Translations under genes and position numbers: made by a program | NCBI RefSeq assembly: GCF_030272615.1 | Contig: NC_081409.1 | Coordinates: 875,058,594 to 875,122,593, forward strand | Direction of reading: 5' to 3' | DNA: 64,000 bases | Source of the DNA: Cryptomeria japonica | Lineage: Eukaryota > Streptophyta > Pinopsida > Cupressales > Cupressaceae | Notes under the pieces: model-generated | Told to the model about the DNA's origin: nothing | Seen by the model: only the letters and a program-made list of their open reading frames with translations | The model's database searches: none | Part shown: positions 45,709 through 55,380 of the stretch, in pieces | How the letters are laid out: each line of letters opens with the position of its first letter | How positions within the stretch are numbered: the stretch's first letter is position 1

Positions 45709-48631
45709 TCAAGGTGCTACACATAGTAACTGAGATTGAAGCTCCCTCTCAATCAGGATTCCGTTTTCCATGACACCAAGTCTATCTTTGAAGTACTCGA
45801 ACTTCACTCTGGATAAAGGTTTGGTGAGGATGTCGGCAATCTGTTCATCTATGCTAATGTACTTTAGATGAATGGCGCATCTCTGCACCATATCCCGAAT
45901 GTAATAATAGTGTGTTTCCACATGTTTGGACCGATCATGAAATACAGGATTTACTAACATCTTTATACAGCTTTGATTATCACAATGAATGGTGGTGGGA
46001 TCATTGGCTTGACCAAATAATCCAACAAGGAGCTTACGAAGCCACACTGCTTCTCTGGATGCAACAGATGCGGCAATGTACTCAGCTTCTGTAGTGCTTA
46101 ATGCTACCGAAGATTGCTTTCTGCATGCCCAAGAGATTACTGCGGAGCCCAAATTGAAGCAGATGCCTGAAGTGCTTTTCCTGTCCTTGACACTTCCTAC
46201 CCAATCTAAATCTGAGTAGCCTTTCAGGAGAATTGGGGTATTAAGTGAATACTTCAGCCCATAACCAATCGTGCCACGTAGATATCTTAGAATGTGCTTG
46301 GCAGCAACCAAGTGAACATGTTTAGGTGAGCTCATGAACTAACTGAGAGCATTAACCGCATAACAGATATCTGGCCTAGTATTGACTAGGTACATTAGGG
46401 AGCCAATCAACTGCCTGTACTCAGAGGGATCTGCAAAATCAGAGTTAGCTTCAGAAACACTTAACTTCTTTAAGTTAGATTCCATAGGAGTACGCATAGG
46501 TTTACAATCTATCATTCTAAATCTTTTCAAAATATCAGTAGTGTATTTTCCCTGACTTAGAAAGATTTCATTAGCTCTTTGCCATACTTCTAACCCTAGG
46601 AAGTAATGCATTAGACCTAAATCCTTCATTTCAAATTCTAAGGCTAATTCCTTTTTACATCTCATGATTAATTTATTTTCACCCGTGAGAAATAAATCAT
46701 CTACATACAAAACTAAAATAAGCATCTCATCATTATAAACTTTCAAGTAAATGTTAGCATCAACATCATTCTTGGAAAACCCTAAACTTAGTAAGTACTT
46801 ATCAATTCTTTCATACCAAGCGCGAGGAGCCTGTTTGAGCCCATATAAGGCTTTCTTCAACCTGCAAACATGAGAATCTCTTTTATGGATTACATAACCT
46901 TCTGGTTGCTCAATATAGACTTCCTCCTCAAAGACACCATTGAGGAAGGCTGTCTTAACGTCCATTTGATGCAGCTCCCAACCTTTGGCTGCAGCAAAAG
47001 CTATTATAGACCTAATAGAGGTATATCTATCAACAGGGGCAAAGGTTTCTTCATAATCTATTCCTTCCTTTTGAGAAAAACCACGTGCTACAAATCTAGC
47101 TTTATATTTTTCAATACTACCATCAGCATTATGTTTAATTTTAAACAACCATTTAGAAGAAACGACAGACTTACCTTTGGGTCTAGGTACAATGTACCAG
47201 ACATTATTCTTGATGATAGACCCATACTCTTCATCCATGGCTAATTTCCAAGCAGGATGGGACATAGCTTCTCCGATATTGTGGGGTTCGGACTCAGTTA
47301 TATTGCACATCACAGAAATGTAGTTGGCGTGATTTTGAACACTCTTGCTATTTCTAAAAGTTCCTCTGGGAGCAGCAAACCCTTCAGCATCTTGAATCGT
47401 ATTTCTAACCCAAAGTGGTCTCTTCTTGCAGACCACAATATCCTGAGGAATATCGGTAGATTGCATGGGTTCTGATGAGTCATTTTGAACTTCCTGATTT
47501 GGAAGATCAGTAGACTCCTCCTGTAACTCAGGGTTAGCATCAACAATTGAATCTTGATTTTCCATCACCATATCATTATAGTTGGTTAATGAACCTTTAG
47601 ATCTTTTGAAAGCAATATTTTCTTCAAAAGTTACATCTCTACTTAACTCAACATACCTTTGACCTGAAATGTAGATCCTGAAGGCTTTGGAAGATTCGCT
47701 GTATCCTACTAGGATGCCTTTCTTTCCAGATGGATCCAGCTTGGTTCGTTTTTCTTTAGGCACATTAACATACACAGGGCTTCCGAATATTCTTAGGTGA
47801 CTGATGTCTGGTTTGATTCCAGAAAAGGCTTCTTCAGGTGTCACATCCTTTAGGACTCGATGAGGACATCTATTCTGAATATAAACTGCGGTTTTGGATG
47901 CTTCTGCCCATAGAAAAGGTTGCAAGTCCTGATCATGTATCATGGCTCTTGCAGCTTCAACAATGGTCTTGTTCTTTCTTTCAGCAACTCCATTTTGTTG
48001 AGGGTTGTAGGGAACACAGAACTCCCTCTTAATTCCTGCTTTAACACAAAAGTCATAGAAGCTACCTGAGGTGTATTCACCTCCATTGTCAAACCTCAAA
48101 CATTTAATTCGATTTCCTGTAGTATTTTCAACTAAGGCTTTGAATTCTTTAAATCTGTTTAGGAATTCTTCAGACTCTTTAGTTTTAAGAAAATAGATCC
48201 ATGTTTTCCTAGAGAAATCGTCTATGAAGATAACATAATATAGGAAACCGCTAGGAGATGCTATAGACATAGGACCACATAAATCTGAATGAATAAGTTC
48301 TAACCTTTCTTTAGCCCTACTATCGCTTTTATGAAAGGGATTCTTTACATTCTTGCCCATTGCACGACCTTTACAAGTATCATCATGAGATAAACTGAGG
48401 TTAGGCATACCTTTGACCATTTTACCGAGTGGGAAGAGCTTGAAAGTGAAGATGACCCAATCTTCTATGCCATAGCTCGCATGATTCAGGGGTCTCATGA
48501 ATGAGAGCTTGAATTGGATTAGCTGCAAGCTTATATAAACTATCACATCTATTTCCAATAATACGAGCAGATTTGAAATTAGATTTCTTAGGCCAAGCAA
48601 GTACTTTCCCTTCAGAAAATGCTATTTGCAA
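45709..48631 (-). pseudogene. Element E integrase, reverse transcriptase and RNase H
   Basis: The frame from about 48420 to 46339 is continuous. Integrase residues are intact: Asp in HSDLCGP (about 48275), Asp in CLRFDNGGEY (about 48095), Glu in VAERKNK (about 47985). RT has MDVKTAFLNGVFEEEVYIEQ, ALYGLKQAPRAWYERI and the catalytic VLYVDDLFLTG near 46705. A TAG at 46338-46336 follows VNALS, then RNase H goes on (SDLDWVG, TEAEYIAAS, HCDNQSCIKML, EQIADILTKPLSR) to 45709. A frameshift near 48440 separates the zinc region (ELWHRRLGHLHFQALP). Two lesions only. Confidence 0.92.
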
Positions 48632-48982
48632 ACCCTTATCTTCTAAAGCCGAAATGGAAATAAGATTTCTTTTAATACCAGGTACAAAGAGAATATCATA
48701 GAGTTGTAAGGAAATACCAGAATCTAGTTTTAAAGAGGTAGTGCCAGAACCTTTTACCGAGTATCGAGCATCATCACCGATTACTAAATGAAGATTGGTG
48801 TCTTTTTCAATCAGCTCTGAGAGATGCTCATGAAATCCTGAGATGTGTCTGGAGGCACCACTGTCAAGAATCCACGTATTGCTGTCCGTAGGAACATTGC
48901 TGGAAAGAGCAGAGATAAGAAGGTAGTCTTCACTTTGTTCGGCAACTTCATTTAAGTTGGCTTCCCTTTCCTTTGGGTCATT
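48632..48982 (-). pseudogene. Element E protease
   Basis: The minus strand reads WILDSGASRHISGFHEHLSE with the catalytic D-S-G near 48870, then LVIGDDARYSVKGSGTTSL and LYDILFVPGIKRNLISISAL, the usual copia protease and junction to integrase. Its N-terminal side (NDPKEREANLNEVAEQSEDY) joins directly to a gag stub, so the gag C-terminus is missing. Confidence 0.85.
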
Positions 48983-49228
48983 CTAACAATCTCTGGCAGA
49001 TACAAACTTTGATATGACAGTGAAAAGATGATTCTTGACAGACTCAATTATGATCCTTCTAGCTTTGAGGGAATCTTTCTTGAACAGTTTCAGCTCTTCA
49101 ACATCTTCTGGAGGAGACAACCTTTCTTCTTCTACAAATTTCAGTAGATCATTTTCTTCAAGGATCAATAGAATACGAACTTTCCAAGCAGCAAAATCAA
49201 TGGCTCTCTCAAGCCTATCTTCAGCCTT
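48983..49228 (-). pseudogene. Element E gag, N-terminal stub
   Basis: I choose the ATG of MSGLKAEDRLERAIDFAAWK (about 49240-49228), not the upstream in-frame codon. The frame runs through DVEELKLFKKDSLKARRIII to TVISKF, then ends within a few residues. The capsid C-terminal part and zinc knuckle (about 200 residues in relatives) are missing: the next in-order sequence is the protease. This is an internal deletion. Confidence 0.82.
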
Positions 49229-49315
49229 CAAACCTGACATCTTTAATCTGAACACAAACAACAGCTATATATGCAACAATTGATTTGCTAAAATCAGAGG
49301 TTAATGACACCTATA

Positions 49316-49327
49316 GCTCTGATACCA
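49316..49327 (-). promoter_or_regulatory. Primer binding site of element E
   Basis: GCTCTGATACCA on the plus strand is the complement of TGGTATCAGAGC. It touches the last base of the palindromic segment at 49328 with no spacer, just as primer sites touch LTRs. Confidence 0.9.
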
Positions 49328-49337
49328 TGTTGAGACA

Positions 49338-49409
49338 TGGACCAGCTAGGACTCGAACCTAGGACCTTCCATACGCTGCTGGAGTGCTCTACCACTGAGC
49401 TACTTGCCC
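49338..49409 (-). ncRNA. tRNA-like sequence, minus-strand arm
   Basis: 72 nt. It has the internal promoter words TAGCTCAGTGG (A box) and GGTTCGAGTCC (B box), a GCTC/GAGC D stem, a CTAGG/CCTAG T stem and an acceptor stem with 6 of 7 pairs (GGGCAAG with CTGGTCC). The anticodon stem pairs only with an 8 nt loop, so this is not a normal tRNA gene. It may be a pseudo-tRNA or SINE head. Confidence 0.55.
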
Positions 49410-49551
49410 CTCTTGGACCAGTCCATCGTCCGGGTGTGGTTTATCAGAGCCAAGTCCAAGCTAGGAGCCCCAAGCACATGAGAGGTGTGGCTTAAGGGGG
49501 GGTGTTGGTGTTGGAAATAAGCCACACCCGGACGATGGACTGGTCCAAGAG

Positions 49552-49623
49552 GGGCCAATAGCTCAGTGGTAGAGCACTCCAGCAGCGTATGGAAGGTCCT
49601 AGGTTCGAGTCCTAGCTGGTCCA
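49552..49623 (+). ncRNA. tRNA-like sequence, plus-strand arm
   Basis: The mirror copy of the minus-strand one. A box TAGCTCAGTGG at 49559-49569, B box GGTTCGAGTCC at 49602-49612, discriminator A at 49623. The acceptor stem GGGCCAA with CTGGTCC gives 6 of 7 pairs including one G-T. The anticodon arm is irregular in the same way. No functional tRNA identity can be given. Confidence 0.55.
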
Positions 49624-49633
49624 TGTCTCAACA

Positions 49634-50143
49634 GAATGTAACCAGGTTACTTGACTCTTCAATTGTAAGGACTCACTTCAAGGTCACTTACGAGCCCCTC
49701 GCAACCTCTTTGTTGCATCTCAAGCCCAAAACACAAGATGGGTTTTTATACAATCAATCTTTATACATTCCCTCTTGCAGAATCGGAGGAAAGACGTAAG
49801 GGGTTACTTGACTCCTCAATTGTAAGTACCCACTTTTAGGTTACTTACGAGCCCCTTGTGACCCATCTCTTACTCTTCAAGTCCTTTCCCATAAAGAGGA
49901 TTACAGATAGTATTTAGCATGCATGTGAAAACACAAAGTATACATATGAATGCATGAAGACACCAAGCATACACAAAGTACACACTTGTATAAACAGGGA
50001 GCATGCATTTGAAAACACAAAGCATACACATGGATATACACAAGCACAGAGCATACACTCAAATACTCATATTGTTAGATTCCTTCTTATTGACTGAAAT
50101 GATTCATTGATTCATCTTTACCCTGCAGGATGGCAGGATCATA
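49634..50143 (-). other. Element F leader, no coding region
   Basis: Between the E insertion and the F primer site. It contains a partial duplication (GGTTACTTGACTCTTCAATTG near 49645 and GGTTACTTGACTCCTCAATTG near 49802, each followed by ACTTACGAGCCCC) and, at 49915-50060, five or more loose copies of the word CACAAAGCATACAC or close variants. No gene. Confidence 0.6.
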
Positions 50144-50155
50144 GCTCTGATACCA
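50144..50155 (-). promoter_or_regulatory. Primer binding site of element F
   Basis: GCTCTGATACCA on the plus strand (complement TGGTATCAGAGC), two bases from the LTR border at 50158. It proves that the TGTAATGTCCCC unit is an LTR and fixes its strand. Confidence 0.88.
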
Positions 50156-50157
50156 TT

Positions 50158-51238
50158 TGGAATGTCCCCTAAAGCAAACCTCTTATATTCTGTCCTAGAA
50201 TCATAATTTTAGTAAATAGAGAAAGCAATGGAAGGACATTAATGTCAACCCACTGGAGGCTAGTGCTCTTGATTCCTTGTATTCCCCTTCCATAATTAGA
50301 TGGTGAGATGGAGAATGCATAGATTCATTACTTATGATTGACATTTTACTGAATTCTAACTAATCTCTGCTAAAGTTCTTATAGCCCTGTTTCTGTGTTT
50401 AGATTATGCTCAGACCCATAAATGATGTACCTATATAAATTTGTATTGTTACTGGTGAATATGATTTAAGTCAATATTATAATGCTTGTGAATATACAGA
50501 AGTACATTGAATTTAATGAAGTATTATTATATTGCTGTAAATAGACAGTGGTGCTGCAGAGAATATAAATAAGTATTATATTACTGTGAATATGCAGAGA
50601 TACAGATTCATACCTGCTGCTTTCCTTATGGGCAGAAAGTTACCTTGTGTGAATATTATTAAAGCTGGAAAGTAATTCTCTTACAAGTTTGTGGAGAGAT
50701 AAAGTCAGACTCTTTGTAATTGCTGGACCCGATGTCTCTTAAGATAGTATTCTCCTTCTAATTTATTTCTCCCATAACCTTTTTTTCCCCCCTCTATCTT
50801 TACTCCATATAGGCTTACTTTTATTATGAAGGAAAAGTCATGCCCATTGGGAGAGACGTGACTTACTTTTGAGTCACGTCTTCCCAAACTTAAACGGAAT
50901 TCTCTAATTAATATAAGATAAATACATTGCTTAATCAATTAATATTATGGAAGATAAATACATTAATATTATATTGTTTAATTAATCAATTAATATTATA
51001 TTGCTTAATTAATTAATTAATATTACATTGTTTAATTAATTAATATTATATTGCTTAATTATTAATTTATTCAATATTATATTGTTTAATTAATTATAAA
51101 TGGATGGTAAATCAGTATTAAATAAGTGAATTAATTATTTAATTATATTTTTATTTAGTTTTTATTTTTATTCTTTTGTATTTTAATTTTATTATTATTA
51201 ATTATTATTAAATTATATTTCAAAGTGAGGACATTACA
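50158..51238 (-). repeat. 5' LTR of element F
   Basis: 1081 bp, TGGAATGTCCCC at the primer-site side and GAGGACATTACA at the outer end. It matches the outer parts of 39457-42228 closely, with a junction near 50740 where that LTR has 1.7 kb more. The AT-rich TTAATTAATATTATATTG repeats are at 50920-51090. Confidence 0.88.
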
Positions 51239-51243
51239 ATCCC

Positions 51244-52310
51244 ATCACGCAAGCAACCTTGAGACATGAAAAATTGTGTGAGCTTTGGCACAAGAGATAT
51301 GACCACTCACACAATAGAGCTCCACACCTTTTGAAGGATGTCATGGATGGTTTACCTAGCTTTCAAGGCAGAAAAAAACTGGTGCATGCTAAGGACGTGC
51401 ACTTGGCAGGCACATCAAAAATGTTTTTCCAGGCAATAAGCACAGATCAAAAGAATTCTGGATCTGATTCATTTAGATCTTCATGGGTCTGTGTCAACGG
51501 CTTTATTGGCTGGAATAATTTATGTTTCTCTCATTGATGTTTCTTTAAGAAAAACCTAGATTTATTTCATGAAGACCAAAGAAAGGTCTTTGGAAAATTT
51601 TAAAAAATCAAAGCTCTAGCAGAAAATCAGGCAAAAAGGAAGAATTAAGGTGTTGATGTCTAACAATTGAGATATCTTCAAGGACTCTGATGTTGCTTTG
51701 TAGAGGTCCAAAAATCAAGAGAGAGCTTACAATACCTCATAGCTCTCAGCAAAATGGGGTCATTGCTGAGAGAAAGAACATCTCCATCATAGAGACTGCT
51801 ACATCTATAATTCATGATTTAGATCTGTCCGTGTTTCTTTGGGTCGAAGTATGACTAGGCAATATAGACATTAAACCAATGTCCTCACAAAGTGTTTATG
51901 AACAAGACTCCAGAAGATGCCTTCGCTAGAGAGAAACCTGATGATTTTTCCTTTCAGGTGTTTAGAAGTCCCAGTTACATTCATATGCTAGGAGAGAAAA
52001 AAACAAAGTTTGAACCTTCCAGCCTAGAAGGTGACTTTATGAGATACAATGAGCCCTCCGAGACTTCCAAGATCTATGTTTCATCACAAAGAAAGATGTT
52101 GATGGGAAAAGATGTTAAGTTTGACAAGGACACTTGGTCCCATGGAGGTTGATGAAAGCAAACAATCTGCTGTTCCAAGTTATAATCAAAAAAATACAGC
52201 AGTCCCTTCACCAGATCAACCAAGTTTTAGTAAGGCAGAAGATATCTCAGGCTTATCTAAAACAGCAAGGGAGCCTAAATGGCTTACACAAACTTTGCAC
52301 CAGACATAAG
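51244..52310 (+). pseudogene. Copia element H: integrase remnant
   Basis: From 51259: RHEKLCELWHKRYDHSHNRA (pre-integrase zinc region), then LDLIHLDLHGSVSTALLAGI in another frame, a core full of stops, and from 51892 the C-terminal part (NKTPEDAFAREKPDDFSFQV, ETSKIYVSSQRKMLMGKDVK). It continues the gag/protease remnant of 38280-39451 across element F. RT and RNase H are not seen beyond 52310. Confidence 0.8.
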
Positions 52311-53227
52311 AACAAGTACGAGCACCAAAATCTTCCTTCAAAGTGTGTCATCCACTTGATAAGTTTGAAATTTGTTTGTTTGTTTGTGGTGAGGTACCCA
52401 TAACTGGGCTAAAAGGCTGACCCCTCTATATGGGTCTTACATGAGACAATATATACACACACGCTCTGCACCTCTGCTTTTGTGTATGCTGGACTTTGGG
52501 CCAACCCAAGGCCATCTTGGTCCATACTTATCTCAAACAATATACCACATAGGAGTACCAAACGCAGTAAATTACACTTTCAGTAATTCATACTCATTCG
52601 GTACTCAAGAACTTCATAATTATGCTTCCTATATACCAAAAACAAAACCTTTTAAGTATTGTTTCCTCATTTAAAGTTGTTAATCATTTACTCCAAAATG
52701 CTTTCTTTTTTTCTTTAATTATAAATCTTGCTAAAGGATAATGAACACAAACATTTAAGATTATACAAGATAATAGGAAGCATGCTCTTTTGCAAATAAT
52801 TGACTAAATGTTTCTTCCCTTTCAGGTCATTGTTTGTCTATCGCAATAAGTTCTTTGACTTTTGACTTGAATATTTCAAGTTTTGTCGTGATATATTTGT
52901 AGAACAGTTTTTGCTCCAAAACATTTAACTGGGATTTTATTCCCCGCATACTTTACATTTTATTTAATATTCATTCCTTGAAAAAAACACATTTGGCATT
53001 TTAAATGATACTAAATGTAAACTAATTTCTTTTCACAGGAAAATGTTACTCCATTTAAAGAAAAAATCTGGCCTAATACAGTGTAGTAAATTAAAATGCA
53101 AAGAGAGATACCTATAACTAACAAGATAAAAATATATCTTCTAATACTCAAATCCCACATATCTGTGTTTCACAACTCTTATTCCACTTGAAGGGTACTG
53201 AAACTAGAGAATAAGGAATTTACTCAC
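52311..53227. other. Intron sequence, no feature seen
   Basis: AT-rich MED10 intron DNA next to the donor at 53227. No coding frame or repeat that I can support. Confidence 0.4.
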
Positions 53228-53330
53228 CTTGAAAGCTTCTGATTTGCCCTTGGTAATTTGATTCCTTTGAATACATTTATTTATAATATCCTTCGTGTAT
53301 TCATCAGGATTCCTTCCGTCATCAATAAGC
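53228..53330 (-). CDS. MED10: MED10 central exon
   Basis: After acceptor CTTGTATTAG, the first G completes a split Lys codon, then 34 codons read LIDDGRNPDEYTKDIINKCI and QRNQITKGKSEAFK, followed by donor GTGAGT. The block LIDDG.NPDE.TKD..N.CI..NQ.TKGK.(D/E)AFK is the strongest MED10 signature. The next exon downstream is 26.1 kb away at 27079. No stop or indel is present, so selection seems to have kept it. Confidence 0.95.
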
Positions 53331-53478
53331 CTAATACAAGTAAACAGCAACTTCAGGATGGACCTCCATGCATTTTTTGAAACAAACCTTACATATAAAA
53401 AAGTGCTATAAAGCATATAGCAAGAAAAGACATTAAACTTAAATCTAACATAACACAAAAACTTAAATTAATACTCAC

Positions 53479-53559
53479 TTAATCACCTCAAGAGGCACCT
53501 GAATATCACAGTTTTGAGCAGCCTTTTGCATTTGATCAAGCTCACCAACCAAAGAATTT
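53479..53559 (-). CDS. MED10: MED10 upstream exon (first one visible)
   Basis: After acceptor GTTGAATGCAG, one base completes a codon of the previous exon. Then 26 codons read NSLVGELDQMQKAAQNCDIQ and VPLEVI, and AA is left for the split Lys, followed by donor GTGAGT. This matches the part of MED10 that precedes LIDDG. With the other three exons it gives 114 residues; plant MED10 is about 180-200, so roughly 70-90 N-terminal residues are missing. I could not find their exon between 53560 and 64000. Confidence 0.92.
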
Positions 53560-54540
53560 CTGCATTCAACCAAAAATCCCAGGAATCAAGGAGTTAAAGA
53601 GTTCTTACAAGGCCACAAACTTTATGTAATAATGCAAATTTACTAGGCATGAGATTTTCCTTTTTCGTTTGCAAATGCCAAAGATAGGAACCAATCATTT
53701 GGAAGTAATTTTGATTTGAACAAATATTTTGTATGGTTTACGCTTAAAACTACCACTTGTACCAGAAGGGGTGAAGGGTTATGCCAATAGAAAATTATAT
53801 ATAGTTTAATATGTTAGAGAGTACAATTTTATATGTGCATAGAAGATACATTAATTTAATTTACAATATTTGTGTATAGAATAATATTTTTTGTATATAC
53901 AGTTTGAAATACAATCTTGACTTTAGGTTGATGATTTGTCTTCGAGCTATCATTTCTCTTTATGAGTTTTACACCAAGATTGTAATGGAGGTGCAATGGT
54001 TATGTCAATTTTATAAATAACACTTTATGCCTAGACTTGCTTTATACTATTTAGTGCAACAACTGTTAGGGTTCCATTAACTAGTACACTTTACAGCAAT
54101 CACCCTCCTCCTATCAGTATAAGGTAACCATACAAAGTTCAATATTGGATACTCTCAGCTGCATCCGTCGCAATATGGAGCAGTCTTATAAGCATTTGGA
54201 CTTTTCTGCTATCTGTCGTTATTGGATATTATCTTTTGGTATCAACCATACAGAGTATTTAGTACTTGTGTCATTCTTCTATGGCCCATCTCGTATGAGT
54301 ATTTAACCCCGAACTTGAACAGTCCACTCTATACTCATTCCCAGTTGGAATTGAAGGTAGCAAAATGAATCATGACATAGAATCAATGGAGATCAGCATT
54401 AGACAGAGGTTCTTATATAAGTGCAGGATGGCATTGGAGACCCGAGACTCACCAGCTCAAAATTAAAAAAGACAAACCAGATAAATCAGTACAGGACTTA
54501 CCAATTTTAGACATAAAGCACATATACAAATTACTAATTT
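53560..54540. other. MED10 upstream intron, no exon found
   Basis: The MED10 exon before 53559 should end with two bases of a Leu-like codon and encode a helical N-terminus. I searched this stretch and on to 64000 on the minus strand and did not find it. Confidence 0.4.
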
Positions 54541-54898
54541 GATTCTCTTCTATATCTTGTGTCATAAAAACCAACAGATTGCATTTCTACCCATCTATTT
54601 GTAGGTTGTGTTGTTCAACTCTAACTCCCCTTGGCATCTTTTCTCCTAGAAGACTATGCCTAGATTGCAGAGATAGATTTACTTGGAAGTCAGGGTCCCA
54701 AATGAATCCTTGAATAGATGATTCTCTTCTATATCTTGTGTCATAAAAACCAACAGATTGCATTTCTGCCCATCTATTTGTAGGTAATGTTGTTGAACTC
54801 TAGCTCCCCTTTGCATGTTTTCTCCTAGAAGACTATGCCTAGATTGCAGAGATAGATTTACTTGGAAGTCAGAGTCCCAAATGAATCCTTGAATAGAT
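54541..54898. repeat. 179 bp tandem duplication
   Basis: Units 54541-54719 and 54720-54898 both begin GATTCTCTTCTATATCTTGT and end CCTTGAATAGAT. They differ at only a handful of positions, so this is a recent local duplication. Confidence 0.9.
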
Positions 54899-55380
54899 AT
54901 CCCTAAACTCCCAGAAATATCATGGTGGTCAGTATTGCAAAATTTGAGAAGCTGATGCTTGTAAACCTATATTATTGAGATGAACTATATAGTGAATCAG
55001 AGAAAAACTTAGTAAATCAGTCAAATGCAGAAAAATGAAACAAAATAGCCGACAGAAGTGAGAAAAAAAAGACACCGGCAGCTCCAAGAAGATGATTTTT
55101 TTTAGAATGTTAGAATGTGTTAAGGTCTGAAATGCTGTCAATGCAGGATAGTTCATGCAGCAACATGTAGAAGGAAAAGGTGCTTTAAATGACAAATGTC
55201 AATATGTTTTCAAACAGTTGTCAAAAGGTGAAAAAACAATTAAAAAATCAATTTCAACACCTGGCAATTTGAGTATTATGTGGCACTATTAAACATTTCA
55301 CATCTTTAAAATCATACACACTTTGGCTATATTCTTATATGTCGGTGTTGAAACTTAGGAGGCCTGTGATAAAACATTAC
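54899..55380. other. No gene recognised
   Basis: AT-rich. The open minus-strand frame at 55195-54929 has no known domain and no coding-like composition. Confidence 0.35.

Larger units (their letters stand above)
44713..49633 (-). mobile_element. Ty1/copia retrotransposon E with unlike LTRs
   Basis: GAATG flanks it on both sides (44708-44712 and 49634-49638). In minus order it holds a 5' terminal repeat-like segment (49633-49328), a primer site, a shortened gag, protease, integrase, RT, RNase H, a polypurine tract and a 742 bp LTR (45454-44713). The 5' segment is unrelated to the 3' LTR. Pol has only one frameshift and one stop. It lies inside element F. Confidence 0.85.
49328..49633 (-). repeat. 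306 bp near-perfect palindrome in place of the E 5' LTR
   Basis: Arms 49328-49439 and 49522-49633 are each 112 bp and inverted to one another with two mismatches by my count. The spacer is 82 bp. The outer ends are TGTTGAGACA and TGTCTCAACA, so it has TG..CA borders. One end touches the E primer site and the other touches GAATG, the flank also found beyond the E 3' LTR. It has no likeness to that 3' LTR. Each arm contains a tRNA-like sequence. Confidence 0.88.
39457..51238 (-). mobile_element. Large LTR element F without coding region, target duplication ATCCC
   Basis: Borders are TGTAATGTCCCC at 39457 and GGACATTACA at 51238, flanked by ATCCC on both sides (39452-39456 and 51239-51243). The primer site (minus) at 50155-50144 and a purine tract (GAGTGGGGTGGAC on the minus strand, 42241-42229) define the two LTRs and the strand. 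Without the inserted element E and the smaller insertion at 42355-43344 the internal region has about 2 kb and no gag or pol. It is therefore a non-autonomous element. It splits copia H. Confidence 0.88.
27080..53227 (-). other. MED10: Giant MED10 intron (26,148 bp) filled with retrotransposons
   Basis: It runs from donor GTGAGT at 53227 to acceptor TTGTAG at 27080. The exons on both sides are intact and in phase (both phase 0), so this is best read as one spliced intron. It holds solo LTRs, copia D, the nested copia H/F/E stack and smaller insertions. Whether an unseen exon lies inside is possible but not needed: the protein joins AFK to NFRKQ as expected for the family. Confidence 0.85.

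Noticed and set aside
49338-49623. Two functional tRNA genes in inverted orientation
   Set aside because: A and B boxes are good but the anticodon stem needs an 8 nt loop and has mismatches, and the copies form a palindrome at a retrotransposon end. I call them tRNA-like only.
49870-50058. Cysteine-rich 62-residue minus-strand peptide
   Set aside because: It is a translation of the short repeated word CACAAAGCATACAC in the F leader.
55141-55190. Possible MED10 N-terminal exon on the minus strand (TGTTGCTGCATGAAC)
   Set aside because: All frames give sequence unlike the MED10 N-terminus, and no donor with the right phase follows.
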